From the NCBI GenBank assembly GCA_016858145.1, contig JAEHOE010000187.1, positions 62,001 through 126,000 on the forward strand: a stretch of DNA of 64,000 bases. Reading direction: 5' to 3'. The stretch is from Edaphochlamys debaryana (taxonomy: Eukaryota > Chlorophyta > Chlorophyceae > Chlamydomonadales). The position numbers and the translations under genes were made by a program. Positions 1 to 12,740 of this stretch are shown in pieces. The notes below the pieces were generated by a model. The model had not been told where the DNA came from, ran no database searches, and saw nothing but the letters and a program-made list of their open reading frames with translations. Within the stretch, counting starts at the first letter, position 1. Each line of letters starts with the position of its first letter.

Positions 1-2944
1 TGTGGAGCGAGGGCACCAGGTGTTTAGGAGGGACGCAACGCGCCCGGTAGCGGCTTTTAGGGCGGGGCACAGGGGCAGCGTGGCCCTTACGGTGCAGCAA
101 CTGTAGGTGCCTTCCAAGCACTGTTGCGGACGCCCCTGGCCAACATGATACTGTCCAGTGTAGCCTGTCGTACTGCCCGGCTGCCACGTGTCCTCCACTG
201 CTGTCGGCACGTTCTTGGAGTCAGAGGCAGAGCTGGAGCTGTTGGACCCGGCGCCTGCCAGCAGAGCCGCAGGGGCCTACCAGCAGAGCCGCCGCCACTC
301 CCCGCACTCCCCCCAGCCATTAAACCCCCCCTCCCCAGGCAGCCCCTGCTCATGCTGGTGAGGGCGGGGCGGAGGGGGAACACCGCTGGAGCCGAGCACC
401 GGCCGCCCAGGCATGCGTAGGTCCGATGGCGGGGGCAACGGGGATGCGGACACCTCAAACCCCCCTCTCCACCCCCCCGCCCCTAGCACGCCACGGTGTC
501 CTGCCTACTAGCCCCCATCGGTGTGTGGAGTCTGAACCATCACTGCCGGGTGTGCCTCAGAGGAGGTAGAGCTGCTGCCCACTTAGGCGGCTGGGCTTTT
601 GCTAGGGGATGGGGGGGCAATGGGCCTCCTTGCGCGAACGGCAGCTGAACAGCCAAGCGCAGGAGCGTGCCTCCGCACAGTCCGCAGTCGCCTCCTCTCA
701 ACAGGTATGCCGAGCAAGTCAAAGGCGCTGGGGTCGTGGGCTGGCGAGATTGATGCGACATGGACGTCCGGTGGCCAAGCCAGCGATGGGTTGGCGGTAC
801 CGAGGAAGACCGGTGCATGGCAGGAACTCCCACCTGATTGGGCTAGGGGGGATGAGGAGGCCTCTGTGGAGGTAAGCGCCATGCAGCCGTGAGTCGCCTC
901 CTCACAGTCTTGTAATGCCACGCTCACCCGGGCGCACCTGGGCGTGCGGCCTCTGACCGCCCTGCGGCCCCCTGCCTCCACCCCGCCCCGACCATCCTAC
1001 GTTGCGTCGCCCAAGCCATCGCCGCGCCTTCCTCGCCTGCCTGCTCCTCTCCAAGCCCCAACACCCACCGCCCGAGCGGCCCCCCCCCTGCACCCCCCCC
1101 TGCCCCCGCCGCCAGGACGTGGGCCCCCTTGGCGGCTTGCGCGGACCCGGGCGCCCGCGCCCCGCCTGTGCGCCAGCGGTGCACGCCGTAGGCCCTCCCG
1201 AGGGCGGGAGAGCCTAGCACCGCATGCACCCCAGGGTTTGGGTGCGGGCCAGGGCGCCAGGCAGCGCCAGGCTCCGTCGGGGCTTGAGGCTGAGGGGTGG
1301 GGTGGGAAAGGCAGACGGCCCGGTGCAGCGCCGTCCAGTGCCTGCACGCAGCCCCAAGATGTGACGACCAGGACTTGAGCATCCACCACCCCTGGCATCC
1401 ACAGAGCCTCCCTGGCCGCCTCCAGCCGCAAGCCCTCCGGTGGGGGCCTGGCTCTGTCGGGAACCGCCCAGAGCCGTCGGGTTTTCCCTCGCCTCATGCA
1501 TCTGGTGCGGTAGTTGCAACACTTTGTACTTGCCGGACTCGATGGTCCATCGTCTAAGTTAAGGTCTTGGCGAAGATAAACATATTATCTGCCTACTAGC
1601 GGGACCGCAGACTCTACCTGCTCACAGACTCTACTGCTCCACCACATCGTTCTGCTCTGCTTTCACGCCCTTCACAGCCAGCGCAGCATTTACCTCGCCT
1701 CGGGGCCGGCCGCAGCTGCAGCCGGCCCCGGGCATTTCAGCCATGGCACGTGAGTTCGGCCGTAGCTGCGGGTGGGTCCGGCCGGCTATGTCCAGGCCGA
1801 GGCGAGTAGACGCCTGACGAGCGCACCACCTCGTGTAGTGCGGGGTTCCAACGGATTAATGGCCGGGTGCGAGCCCGCGTGCCGTGGTGCGGGCTGGTGG
1901 TGGAGAGGGGTTGAGGGCTGCGCGGAGCCACACTCGAACATTGGGCCCCCTGGGGGGGACCACGTGGCTCAGCCCTTTTCCTGCCTTCGGGCAGCCACCT
2001 GTCCCTCGCAACTCACCATCACAGTCCACACCGCTGCTGTGCTCGTGCCGCGCTTCAATTGGGCCCGAACAGCTTTGTTTCTGGTGCAGGTTTAGGTGCA
2101 GTACGGTACGGACGCCAGCGGTTTAGGTGCAGTACGGTACCGGTACGGTCGCCATTCGGGTTTTGGCCGGGGGGCCCCCAGCTGGGGAAGCCAGGCCAGG
2201 TCTCGGGCTTGAGGGTGCGGCGGTGGCTCGTGGCAGCCTGAGCCTTGATGGGTGGCGGGGCGCAGGCTGCGCGGGGCGGCTGGCGACGGTCCGGAGGGGG
2301 CATGGGGGTATCGCTCTGTGGTCTCGGCCGCGGAGCCGCACTCTGCAAACTGCGGCCGCGGCGTGCCGCCCGCAGGGTACGGTGTCCTCGACCAGGCCCT
2401 TCTTGATGCCTGCAATTATGCAGTGAACAAAACTACCAATAGCAGCAATAGGCCCTGGTTTAGCAGCGCGAGGCCAACTTCTTACAGTCGCCGTGGCGAC
2501 TTCATATATGACAGTGCCCTCTTTGACGTGCCTGTGCTCTCGACCCGACTGATTGGAGATGCAATATAAAGAGTAAGTCTCTTTCAATAGCGCCGGCAAC
2601 AGGGGCAATACGTTTCATCGGGCCTTGTCCAGACAGCTCCAGTTGCGCACCATGTGCAAAGCAGTTTGATGAGGAACAGGTCATGGTCCTGACCACCGTC
2701 TGTAACTGTCCTGCATCCAAAGCAGCCAAGCACGGGTAGAAGCGACAGAGCCCTCGAGGCGCACTCGGCGATGGCTCCGCTCTGATGTTTCTCGCTTGAG
2801 GCAGTCTTACAAAGCGCGCTCTTATGGAGGTGCGCAGTTCTGCATGAGTGACACGCACGCGGCGTGTGGGCTGGCACGGTGTGCGCAAGTCTCGTCCTCG
2901 CACCGAGCTCGCGGTCCCCTTTCCTTTGCATTGCCTTTGACCCT
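1..2944. other. Unassigned region upstream of kinase A
   Basis: I see no convincing gene here. Open frames exist on both strands, but they are short, low in complexity and show no recognisable domain or consistent splice pattern. A short direct repeat lies near 2.1 kb. An AATATAAA stretch at 2563-2570, preceded by ATTGG at 2552, could be a core promoter for the downstream kinase, but this is weak. The missing first exon of that kinase may lie in the right-hand part of this stretch. Confidence 0.4.
2089..2140. repeat. Short direct repeat (about 20 bp, two copies)
   Basis: The string GGTTTAGGTGCAGTACGGTA occurs twice, separated by about eleven bases, and is followed by further GGTAC units. It lies in the unassigned region and no function is evident. 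Confidence 0.6.
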
Positions 2945-5900
2945 CAGCGCTATGAGTATGTTGGTCAAGCTGGCAGCGGCGCCTACGGACAGGCAAGCAG
3001 GCCGGGCGGCACAATGGCGCGCGCACTCGGGCTTTGTTTTTTGCGAACCTGCTGTTGGCAGACTAGACTTGTGACACAGCAACTGACGTGTTGGCCATGA
3101 ACAGGTGTCAGTCGGTGCTAATTTTTGTCTTACGCACTCATACGCCGGCCTCCCCTTTCGCGCGTTGATACCGTTGTGCAGGTCTGGGTATGCAAGGTAA
3201 GCTCCCCGTGTGTGCTGCACGGTCTGTCGCGGCGAGGCGTCAAAACTTCGGGATGGATGGCCGCCAACCCCCGCGCAGGTCCGGCCCGTTCCGGAAGGGG
3301 AGGTGGCGACAGATGGCCTGGTCGACGGTATGCTGGTGGCCTGCAAGGTCTTCCGCCAGGTCAGAAACTTGTCGGGGTTCCGTAGGCACGTAAACGTATC
3401 GCCTCTTGACCCCGCCTCACCTTTCCCCCCTGCACGCACTGGCCGCCGTATTGCCACAGGCCCACACGGACAAGGAGGTGCGAGCGGGAACCAGAGCCCA
3501 TGCACGACCTGGCCCTGTAAACGGAAAACCTGCCGCCTGCACGGCCCGACTGGAGAGAGGGCGCCCGAGCCCACGGCCCCGCCCGCCCCCGGCCTTGCCT
3601 GATGGAGCCGCAGACACCCACAGAGCTGCCCCACGCGCGGCCGCTGCACCCTCACCCCAATTCCCCTCCCCCCTGCCCCTCGGCCCTCCCGCCCTCCGAC
3701 CCGGCCCCTCCTCTCCCCCCCCAGATCATGCGCCTGGCCCTGCGCGAGGTGCGCATGCTCAAGGCCGTGAGCCACACCAACTGCGTCAAGCTGCTGGACG
3801 CGTTCAGGAGCAAGAGCGGGCGCGTGTACCTGATCTTCGGTGGGGAGCGGCGCACAGCCAGCGGGCAGCAGGGGGGGCAGCGGGGGGGCGGGCAGCCAGG
3901 GCGGCTGGGGCCCCAGGAAGGACGCCGCAGTACAGCCCATGCCGGGAGGGGTGGAGAGCGGGAGCTGCTCTGGAGACCCGTCCAGGTTTCCTGCGGGGCC
4001 TGGCCGCCTCCGCCCGGGGGCTCCCCAGCTACCGCACGCTGCACGGGCCTGGCCCCCGGTGCGACCACTACCGCCCCGTAACCCCGCCTGCGCCTGCCCC
4101 CTGCAGAGTACATCACCGGCAGCGCCTACAAGGAGATCAGCACGTACCGCCAGGGCCTTCCGCCGCAGAACCTCAAGCTCCTGGCCTTCCAGCTGTGCCT
4201 CTCGCTGAGGTACCTGCACAGCGAGAAGGTGGGGCCGGGGGATTGGGCATTGGGAGGGGGGCGTGGCGAGTGGGGAGTGGGGAGTGGGAATGGGAGGTGG
4301 CTATGGCGTGCTTCCGTTGGGAAACCCTGCCCACGAAGTTCATCCCCCCGCCCCGCCCTCCCCAGATGGTCCACCGCGACCTCAAGCCCGCCAACATCCT
4401 GATTGACGACGCGGGGGTGGTGAAGCTGTGCGACTTTGGCTTCGCGCGCTTCACCAACTGCGCCGACCCCCGGGACGCGGAGCGCATGAGCAGCTACGTG
4501 GTCACACGATGGTGGGGGGGAGGGAGGGGCAGGGGAGGGAGAGGGAAGAAAGTTGGGGGCTGCAGAGCTGTACAAAAGGCAGGGACGGCCCCCTCAAACA
4601 TCGAAGTCCCCGCTGCGTGCAGGTACCGTGCCCCCGAGGTGCTCCTGAGCATGGAGTACGGCCCGGCGGCAGGTGGGCGGGGCGCGGGGAGGGCGGGGCA
4701 GAGGCGGGGGCGCATCCATGGTTGCCTAGCTACTTACAGCTCCTCCCTCCCCCTTACGTCAGACATTTGGGCCATGGGCTGCACCATCGCTGAGCTGGCC
4801 ATGGGGGAGCCGCTCATGCCAGGTGGGGGGGGCTGTGTGGAGGTGTTGGGGGTGCTGGGGGCCTGGGGGGGGAGTGGGTCCGACGTTTGGCCGAGGCAGG
4901 GCGGCCTGCTGGCTCAGCTGTGCCGTGTGCGGGCGAGGCCAACACAGTAAAGCCGCAAGCATCCAACCAGGCATCTTCGTCAGCTGTAGCGGAGGTCCTG
5001 GCAAGCCACTCTGGGCTGTCCGGGAGCCAAGTCGAGGCACGGAACCTGCGGGGCAAGGAGGGCTCCCTACAGCGCCTGGATGGGGGCTCTGTCCGCTGGA
5101 GCAGACGTGATGCCGCTTGCTTGGACCACGTGGCGAATGCCGTAGCGCTGCGCTGCGCCCTCCTTGACGCCGCCCCTCGCCCCACCTCCTCCCCACCCCC
5201 AGGCACCTCGACGGTGGACCAGCTGTGGCGCATCATGCGCATCTTCGGCGCGCTGCCGCCCCACATGGCCGCACGCACCGCCGAGGACCCCCGCCTGGCG
5301 GCCGTGCGCGCGCCGCCGCGGGGCCGCACCCTGGCGGTGCGCATCGCCCGGGTGGGCCCCCGCCTGGTGCAGTTCCTGGAGGCGTGCCTGCGCCTGGAGC
5401 CGCGCTCCCGCCCCACCGCGGACGAGCTGCTGAGGATGGTGGGTGGACGGAAGGGGGCCTGGGGGCGATGGAGTTCGGACCGGGGCCGGGCGCTAGAAAG
5501 GGCGGCGCCCCCTCAGCTGTTGTCCGCCAGTCGTGCCGACCTGGGCCGCGGGGGCCCGGGGGCCTGGGCCTCCAGCAAGCGGCAAACCGCCCTGTGCGGG
5601 GCGCCCGGGTCGTCGACGCCGCCCTCGAGCTCCCTAGGAGTTGTGGGCTGGGGAGGGGCGTTGTAGCATGAGCGAGCGCGCATAGGGGGAGGGCTCACGG
5701 GGCTGGGGCAGTCGGGGTGGAACCCTGGTGTGCAGGAGATCAGATGAGACGGGTTCCGGGTGGCCTGCATGGGTGAATCGCACAAGGCAGGCAGCCGGGT
5801 GCAGCGGCTGCTGGCCGCTCGGGGCCGCACCTTGCCGGGGGCGCCCCTGCTCGAGCCTGTAGCCGTCCCCCAGATGCGCCTCAGCAGGCCGCACCCCTAA

Positions 5901-8900
5901 ACTCGCTTGTCCTTTGGCCCTCCTTCACCCCCTCCCCCCCACGCAGCCCTACTTCTTTGAGATCCCCTCCCTGGTGAAGGGCACAGTCATGGAGGAGCAC
6001 GTGATGCGGGAGCTGGCATCGCCGGGGGGACCGCCCAAGCCCCTGGCAGCGGCGGCGGCGGCGGCGGCGGCGGCGGCTGCCAAGCCGACGGCGGGGCCGG
6101 CCCAGGCTGCGGCGTCCCACGTGCCTGCTCCTGCCGCCGCGGGGCCCACCCCCATGGAGGTCGATTCCAAGCCCCCGCCTCCGCCTCCCGCAGTGGCCCA
6201 GCCCCCCACCGCGCCCTCGGCTGCCATCCCCACACCCATGGCCGTGGACGTCCCCCCGCAGCCGCCCTCCTCACAGCAGCGGCCACCGGAGGGGCCGAGC
6301 CAGGCCCAGGCCCAGGCCCACACCCAGGGGGCAGGCAGCGAGGCCGCGCAGGCGGAGCACAAGGTGCTGACCGCGGGTCCGCAGCAGCAGGTGCAGGCGG
6401 TGGAGTCCTCTGTGCCCCGCGCGGTGTCCCACCTCAATGCGAGCGGCTCCTGTGGGCCAGGCACCCCCGACGCGTCCGCCGCGCAGCCTCAGGCCCTCTC
6501 GCCTGCGGAGATGCCCGCATCAGCGCCGGAACCCCCGCCCGCACCCACGTCCGCCCCTGCTCCTGAGCCGGCCCCCTATGTCCTGGTCCTGCCCCCTCCG
6601 GGCCCAGAGCCCGCCGAGCCCCCGCCGCGGCCCTCCACCGCGCCCCAGCCCTCCACCTCCAGCCCAGCCGCAGAACGCGAGCCCGCCCCCACCCACGAGT
6701 CCTACCTGACCGGCCCTGCCCCCCCCTCGGGAGTGCTGCCCCGGCCCCGCCCGCCCTCGGCTGCGCAGCGGCCGCTTAGCGGCAGCACGCAGTACGGCAG
6801 CGGCCAGCCCAGCAGCACACACAGCCACAGCGCCTCCATACCCGGGGGCGACTCGGAGGCGCCCGAGCCCTCCCTCGCCGACGGCGGCGGCTGCGAGGCC
6901 ACGCTGGGCGGCACCTCGGCGCTGCGCCGCGACTACACCCAGCTGTCGGCCTCGGAGCTGGCCGCCATGATCCAGGTGGGCTCCGGCCCCGGGTCGGCCC
7001 ACGCCAGCGGCAGCCAGCAGGGCAGCCTGTCGCTGCGCGCGGAGGCGCGGGCGGTGCTGGCGGAGGCGGACACGGCGCTGCACACCGCGATGGGCAGCAA
7101 CGGCGGCCGGGCGCAGGGCAGCATGCCCGGCAACCAGCCCTCGCTGCAGGGCTGGGCGGGGTCGCACACGGCCGATGGGCACGCGGTGGGCGTGCTGGCG
7201 CTGGCGACGGCGCACGGCGGCAGCGACGGCAGGTCGGGGGAGCACGCAATGCCTGCGCTGGGGCAGTCGTACGCGGAGGCGGAGGAGGCCGTGGCGCTGG
7301 CCGCGCCCGCGCCGCCCGCGCCGGTGCCCAGCGGCGGCAGCGGCAGCGGCGACGGCAACAGCGCGGGCGGTGTGGGCGCCGCTGCGGGCCGTGGGCGGCG
7401 CGTGCGGGCGCTGGCCAACCGGGAGGAGCTAGGTCGGCTGCAGGCCGTGGAGGACGCGGCTCGGGCGCAGAGCGGCGCCCAGCCCAACGGCGCCGTGCCT
7501 GCTCCCAGCGGCTCTGGGCCTGGGGCCTGGGGCCTGGGCAGCGCCGCGGGTGGGCCGGACCCCGCTCCCCAGCCCAGCACCAGCGGGCGCGCCTCTGACG
7601 AGGTGGCGTTCGAGGCGCTGGAGCCGCCCCGGCCCCAGGGCGCGCCCATGGTGGTGGACCTGGCCGCCTTCAGCGCCGCACGGCCCCCCGCGCCGCAGGT
7701 GGGGCCGCACCCCGGCCGCCGCGCCGCCCCCACCTCCGCCTATGGCGCCGCACCCTCGGCCTTTGCCGGCGCGGCGGCTTCGCAGTCGCGCGACGGGGGC
7801 ATCTCGCCGCCCTACGGCCTGCTCAACCCGCTCAGCGGCCCCGCGGCCCCCGTGGCGGCTGCGGACTACGCCGACGCTGGGCCCCACCACCACGGCCCCC
7901 CGGCGCCGCAGCTGAGCCGGATAACGGCGCTGCAGGGCCGCCTCAGCGCACAGGGCCGGCCGCTGACGGGCTCGTTCGGGCGGATGACCTCGCAGGGCAT
8001 CGTGCCCTCAGCAGGCGGCGGCGGCAACTCCATGCCGCGGCCGCGCCTGTCCCTGGCCGGCGGCACCATGTTCGGGGTCTCCTCGGCGGCGGCCCACGCC
8101 TTCCCCTCCGCCGTGGGGCTCAGCGGTGCCCTCAGCGGCGACCTCACGGGCGAGCTGGCCAGCGCCACCTCCCTGGGCCACCGCGTGTCGGGCCTGTATG
8201 TGAGTGCGCGCACCCGCGGTGCGATGGCGCCGATGCATGACCCGACAGCCCCTCGTCACTCGCATCCAGCCCCAACGACCATGCCACTGCCTGAGCTCCA
8301 CCGGCACCGGTCCCCTGCCCCCTGCCTCCCCCCCGCAGGACGACCTCACCCAGCAGGTGGGCACCCCCTGCGGCGCGCCCTCGCTGCCCACGCAGCTGCC
8401 CACCGGCCAGGTCTACCCCCACCGCCGCCCCGCCATGCTGTCGCGCGTGCCCTCCTTCGCGGTGCTGTCCAGCTGCGGGTCCCACATCTCGGGCACCTGG
8501 TCGCCCTCGGGGCTGCACACGGGCATGGGCGCATCGCAGGTGGGCACGGTGGGGTGGGGGGGCTTGGCAGGGGCGGGGCCGGGGCAGGCCAGGGCCGTCG
8601 GTGGTTCAGGGGGTTCAGGAGGCAGGGTCCAGCAGAGCAGGAGAAGGCGGGTCCAGAAGGGGCAGCGGAGCGCATGGCTCACAAGAGGCAATGACCGCCT
8701 CCTCCCTCCCTCATCCCCCGCCCCCTCCCCGCCCCATCCACTCGGCCCACAGTACTCGGTGGACGAGCCGCCCCTGGCCTCGGCCACCTCGGGCGGCTCA
8801 CCCCTGGTGGCGTACGGCCTGGCCAACGGCAACGGCAGCAGCAGCATTGGGCCCGTGGGCGCCGCGGGCCCGGGCGGCCTCGCCAACTCGGCCCTGGTGG

Positions 8901-10081
8901 CAGCACAGATGGCGGCCGCCGCCGCCGCCCCGCCCGGCTCCCGGCTGAGCCTGCTGCAGTCCATGCGCAACGCCGGCTCCGCGATCAGCCGCAACAGCAG
9001 CGGCACGGGGCTGGCGGCCGTGGCGGCGGCGGGCGACGGAGCCGACGGCCGCCCCTCGCACTCGAGCACCGGCTACCTGCCGCAACACGATGGCGGCAGC
9101 ACCAGCGCCGGCGGCCGGCGCCTGACGCCGCCCGGCTCCCTCAGCGGCGCCGCGCCTGGGCCCGGGTTCGTGCCGGGCTTCGGCGTGGCGCTGCCCCGCC
9201 TGCCCCCCGGCCACGGCTCGCCCGGCAGCTCCCCCCGCACCGCCCAGGCCGCCCGCGCCCGCGGCTTCAGCCTCAGCGGCGGGGCGGGGGACGCGGGGGC
9301 GGCGGGGCTGCCGCCCGTGCTCAGCGGCACGGGCGAGGGCTCGCTCGACCCCGGCTCCAACCGTAGCTCGCGCATGTCCATGAGCCGCCCCGAGCCCGCG
9401 CGCTCCGCCTCGCGCCTCTCCAACACAGGCACCGCGCCGCAGTCCGCCGCGGCCGGCGCGGGTGTCAGCCCTCGCGGGACCCCCTCGGCACTGACACGCA
9501 CCCACACGGGTAGCCCCCGCGAGGCGCAGGCGCCGGGCGGCTTCACGGGCACCGGCACCAGCCCCCCGCTGCTCCGCGCCCGCTCCAAGCTCGCGACCTC
9601 CTCGGGGGTGCGCGCCGCCTGGGACGAGTCGGGGGCGGGCCGCGGCCCCAGCGAGGGCGGCGCCGAGGCCGACGGCGCCACGCCGCTGCAGCCCTACCGC
9701 TCCGCACCGGTGGACGTGGCCAGCGCCCGCACGCCATCGCCGCCGCCGCCCGAGCAGCCCCCGCAGCCCCAGCCCCAGCCCCAGCCGCCGCGTGCGGTCC
9801 AGCCGCCCGCGCAGACGCCGCCCAGGCCAGCGCCGGCGCCGGCGCAGCTCCCGCAGGCCCCGCCGCAGCCCTCGGCGCCGGTGCAGCTCACGCCGCCGCC
9901 CCCGGCCAAGCTGCACCCGTCGCCGCCGCCGCAGCCGCCCCCGCAGCCGCCTGCTGCACTCAAGTCCCGAGCCTCGGGGGCGGGCGGGGAGGGCGGCAAG
10001 GCGCCCCGCTCCCTGCTGCAGCGCGCCAAGGCCAAGCTGCAGCGCCTGTTCAGCACCAGCAGCTCGTCCAGCAGCAAGTGA
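2945..10081 (+). CDS. CDKL-type Ser/Thr protein kinase with long disordered tail (paralogue A)
   Basis: CMGC-group kinase, closest in motif to the CDKL family, whose known members regulate cilium length and microtubule proteins. Exons read in phase: up to 2992, 3182-3196, 3279-3359, 3460-3477, 3725-3839, 4107-4228, 4366-4511, 4623-4672, 4763-4822, 5203-5438, 5947-8199, 8339-8539, 8753-10081. Visible motifs: glycine loop GSGAYG, VACK lysine, LREVRML helix-C glutamate, [41 protein letters not shown] segment follows the kinase, then about 1,250 residues rich in Ala/Pro/Gly/Ser with a poly-Ala run near 6050, ending in a basic helix, SLLQRAKAKLQRLFS. The start is unresolved: no in-frame ATG precedes the first kinase exon. 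CTCAG before 2948 could be an acceptor, implying an upstream exon. Intron 1 begins GC. From 2945 the protein is about 1,557 residues. Confidence 0.85.
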
Positions 10082-12740
10082 TGACGCGGGGAAAGCGGAC
10101 GGTGGACGGTGGAGGAGGCGAGTGCTGTTACCTCGCCCCAACCGAGTGGAGCTCGCGCGAGGCTGCCCCAGCGCGCCTTGTAAACTGCAATCCAGATAGC
10201 GCCGCGGAGGACGACGGATGACGACTGACTGGGAAGCGCTAAAACAAGCCAAGTAACTTGCGTAACCATGACGTGGGGCCCTCGCGCCCTGTGATGACCG
10301 CCGAGGCCCCCGCACTGCGACGCTGCCGGGCACGGCGGAAAGCAAAATGAGACGTTAGCTGGGGGGTATGTGGCGAGAGAGGTGCAGCGCTGTGTCTGGT
10401 GAGATAGGGGACGGCGGGGGGCTGGCGAGCGCGCCGCTGCTTCCTGGGCGGTGGCTGCCAGGCTCCTGGGCGGTGGGGGACGGCTGGCGGCAGTGGATGG
10501 TGGCTGGCTTGGGTGGCGCTGGGAGTCCGCGCAGGGACTGGCCCCCGTGCCTCGCTCCGTAGCGCGGGCGGACCGGTCCCCTCGCTCCCCGGGACCACCG
10601 CGCGGCTTGACATGCGGCGGGCGGTCTCGGGGAGCGGCGCGGGGCTGCAGTGTTGGTAGTGGCTTGGAGGTGGAATGGACGTTTGGGGCAACTGTGGTCG
10701 ATGCAAGGAACGCTCAATATGATGGGGCAGGTACATTGTTAGGGCCCTCCATACGCCTAGGGGGGCTGAGGGCACGGCTCTAGTGCCTGAAACATGAAGT
10801 TTGTGTGGGGTAGCGCTAGGAGGAGTATGCCTTATTATGCTTTCAATTCCTTTTCTGTTCAGCGCCTAGGTGGAGCTGTGTGTGCCATCGCGGGGTGGGC
10901 CCGGGTGGGCCTGATTGCGGGGGCCACCGCGCTGCGGTTGCTCCAGCGGCACGCGTCAGGGGTTCGGAGCACACCGGTACTCCTGGGCATGGACTTTCTT
11001 GTGCAGCCCCTGATGGCAAGCCGCCACTGGGCCGGTAGACCTGTAGGGCTGTAGGGCTGTAGGGAGGCACCGCGGCTGGCGGGGCGCCCGTGTACGGTGG
11101 GCATTGGATGCGTCCACGGCAGTTGGCAGTTGGCAGGAGGTAGCATGGTCTTGCGTGGGTTATCATAGACAACGGGGCGTAGTGCCGCGGTGACTGGCGT
11201 CGCGTTGGTGGCCGACGTAAAAGGCCTGTGAAGCGTAGCCGCCTATGAATGGGGAACCCTTTGCTGGTTGAAAGTTGTTATGGCTGGCGGAGCCCGCGGG
11301 CTGCTGCGAGGCTGTTGGTGCAAGCGAGGGAGGGCCTGCAACTGATCCGCTGGCAGAAAGCTCCAGCAGCCCTCGCAGTTGACCTGTTCGTAGCGGTGCC
11401 ATCGCCCGAGCCCGGGTAATGGTGGCGGCGGTCGTGGGGCGTGGGACTCCTGCGCCCTGGTGGCGTCCTGGCGTGCCCCCCCCCCTTGTGCATTTTATGT
11501 TTGCACTTTGGCCTGCTTTTCGCGCAACCTTGTCTTTCCCTTTATCTCTTTCCCCCACCTGTGCACCAGCTGGAAGCCTGAGCAAGCGAGCTACCGTAGG
11601 CCGATGCGCACCTCGGATGGGGTCCCCCTTGAGGTGGCGCACAGTGAGAGGTAGGCGGCGACCAGCGCACGAGACCAGAGTGCACAGGAACGCCACAACA
11701 CTGTACGACACTGTACGGCACAACGTGGGGCACGATGCAGACAGCATGTCCACGCATGTCCCAGTAAGGCACTAAGTCCTGTTGCCGCCAACCGCGTCTG
11801 GAGATGGAGAGGCAGGTGCGCCGAGATGCGCCCTGACCTGCCCTGACAGCCGAAGCAGGTCACTAGAAGCCGCTAGATGTGTGAGCCCAGCGTCCGTGCG
11901 CATGCTTGTGTGTGGGCTCGTGGTAGGGCCCCGCACTCACCCCCTGCTCCCCGCACCCATAGCCGCACTCACCCGCCGAAGTCCGAGACTCCGAGATGCC
12001 TAGTGACGTGCCACCGCGGCCTGCCCGCCCGCCAGCAGGGCCGGCTGCCTATGCAAGTCCGCGCCCCTGTGTCCTGGCTTCCGTACTGTGGCAGGCGGGC
12101 CGTACCCCGGACCGTCTAGATCCGAGGCCGCGAACTTCGGTGCGCTGACCGACACCGGTCCTGGTGCCACCCCAGAATTCTTCCGTCCCCCGCCGGCTAA
12201 TCATCAAGGGGTTTCTGTGGGGCCGCCCATACCGAACGGCGCGGCGATCTGCCTTTTGGCTCCGGCCTTCGCGGCCCAGTGCCTCGCGGCGGTTGAACGG
12301 GCCACTTGTACAGGTCACCTGCGAACCTGCTTGCTCGCTTTGTGGCAGGCTTTGTGCAGTTTGTTCTCATAGCGACGTTCGTCGGGAGCATAGCGCGTAC
12401 TTGCGCGACCCCTCGCGACCCGAGCGACCTGCACTGCATCCCAGACGTCCAGACTCAACTCCCACTCATGGCTGCCACGGCCACACAGCACTCCATAACT
12501 TAGGTAGAGGATTTTGAACGTTTGCAAATTCCCATAGCCAAGGCCAATGGCAAATGGCGCCGCTCGACGACCGGTGGTCCAAGACAGTCCCGCTGACAGC
12601 TTCAGCCCTGCCCTGCCCTACTTGAGCGCTGCACAGTAAACAAAGTACCCTGATATGGTTGTGTGTGTGTGTCGATCCAGCGCTTAGGCTAGAACGGTGA
12701 CTGCGGGTCTGGCGCGGGCACTGCTCCACCTAGCCAAACA
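10082..12740. other. Intergenic region between the tandem kinases
   Basis: It holds the 3' UTR of kinase A and the promoter side of kinase B. No coding exon, RNA gene or mobile element is recognisable. A (TG)n run lies near 12660. It does not resemble the sequence upstream of kinase A, so the duplicated block does not obviously include a shared promoter. Confidence 0.4.
10179..10183 (+). terminator. Probable polyadenylation signal TGTAA
   Basis: TGTAA, the usual poly(A) signal of green algae, lies 98 bases after the stop of kinase A. This is a typical 3' UTR distance. The assignment rests on motif and position only. Confidence 0.5.

Noticed and set aside
8798..10345. A 515-codon open frame on the minus strand over the kinase A tail
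   Set aside because: It is a shadow of a GC-rich exon: the sense frame has conserved motifs and splice phases, while the antisense protein is Arg/Gly/Ala-rich with no domain.
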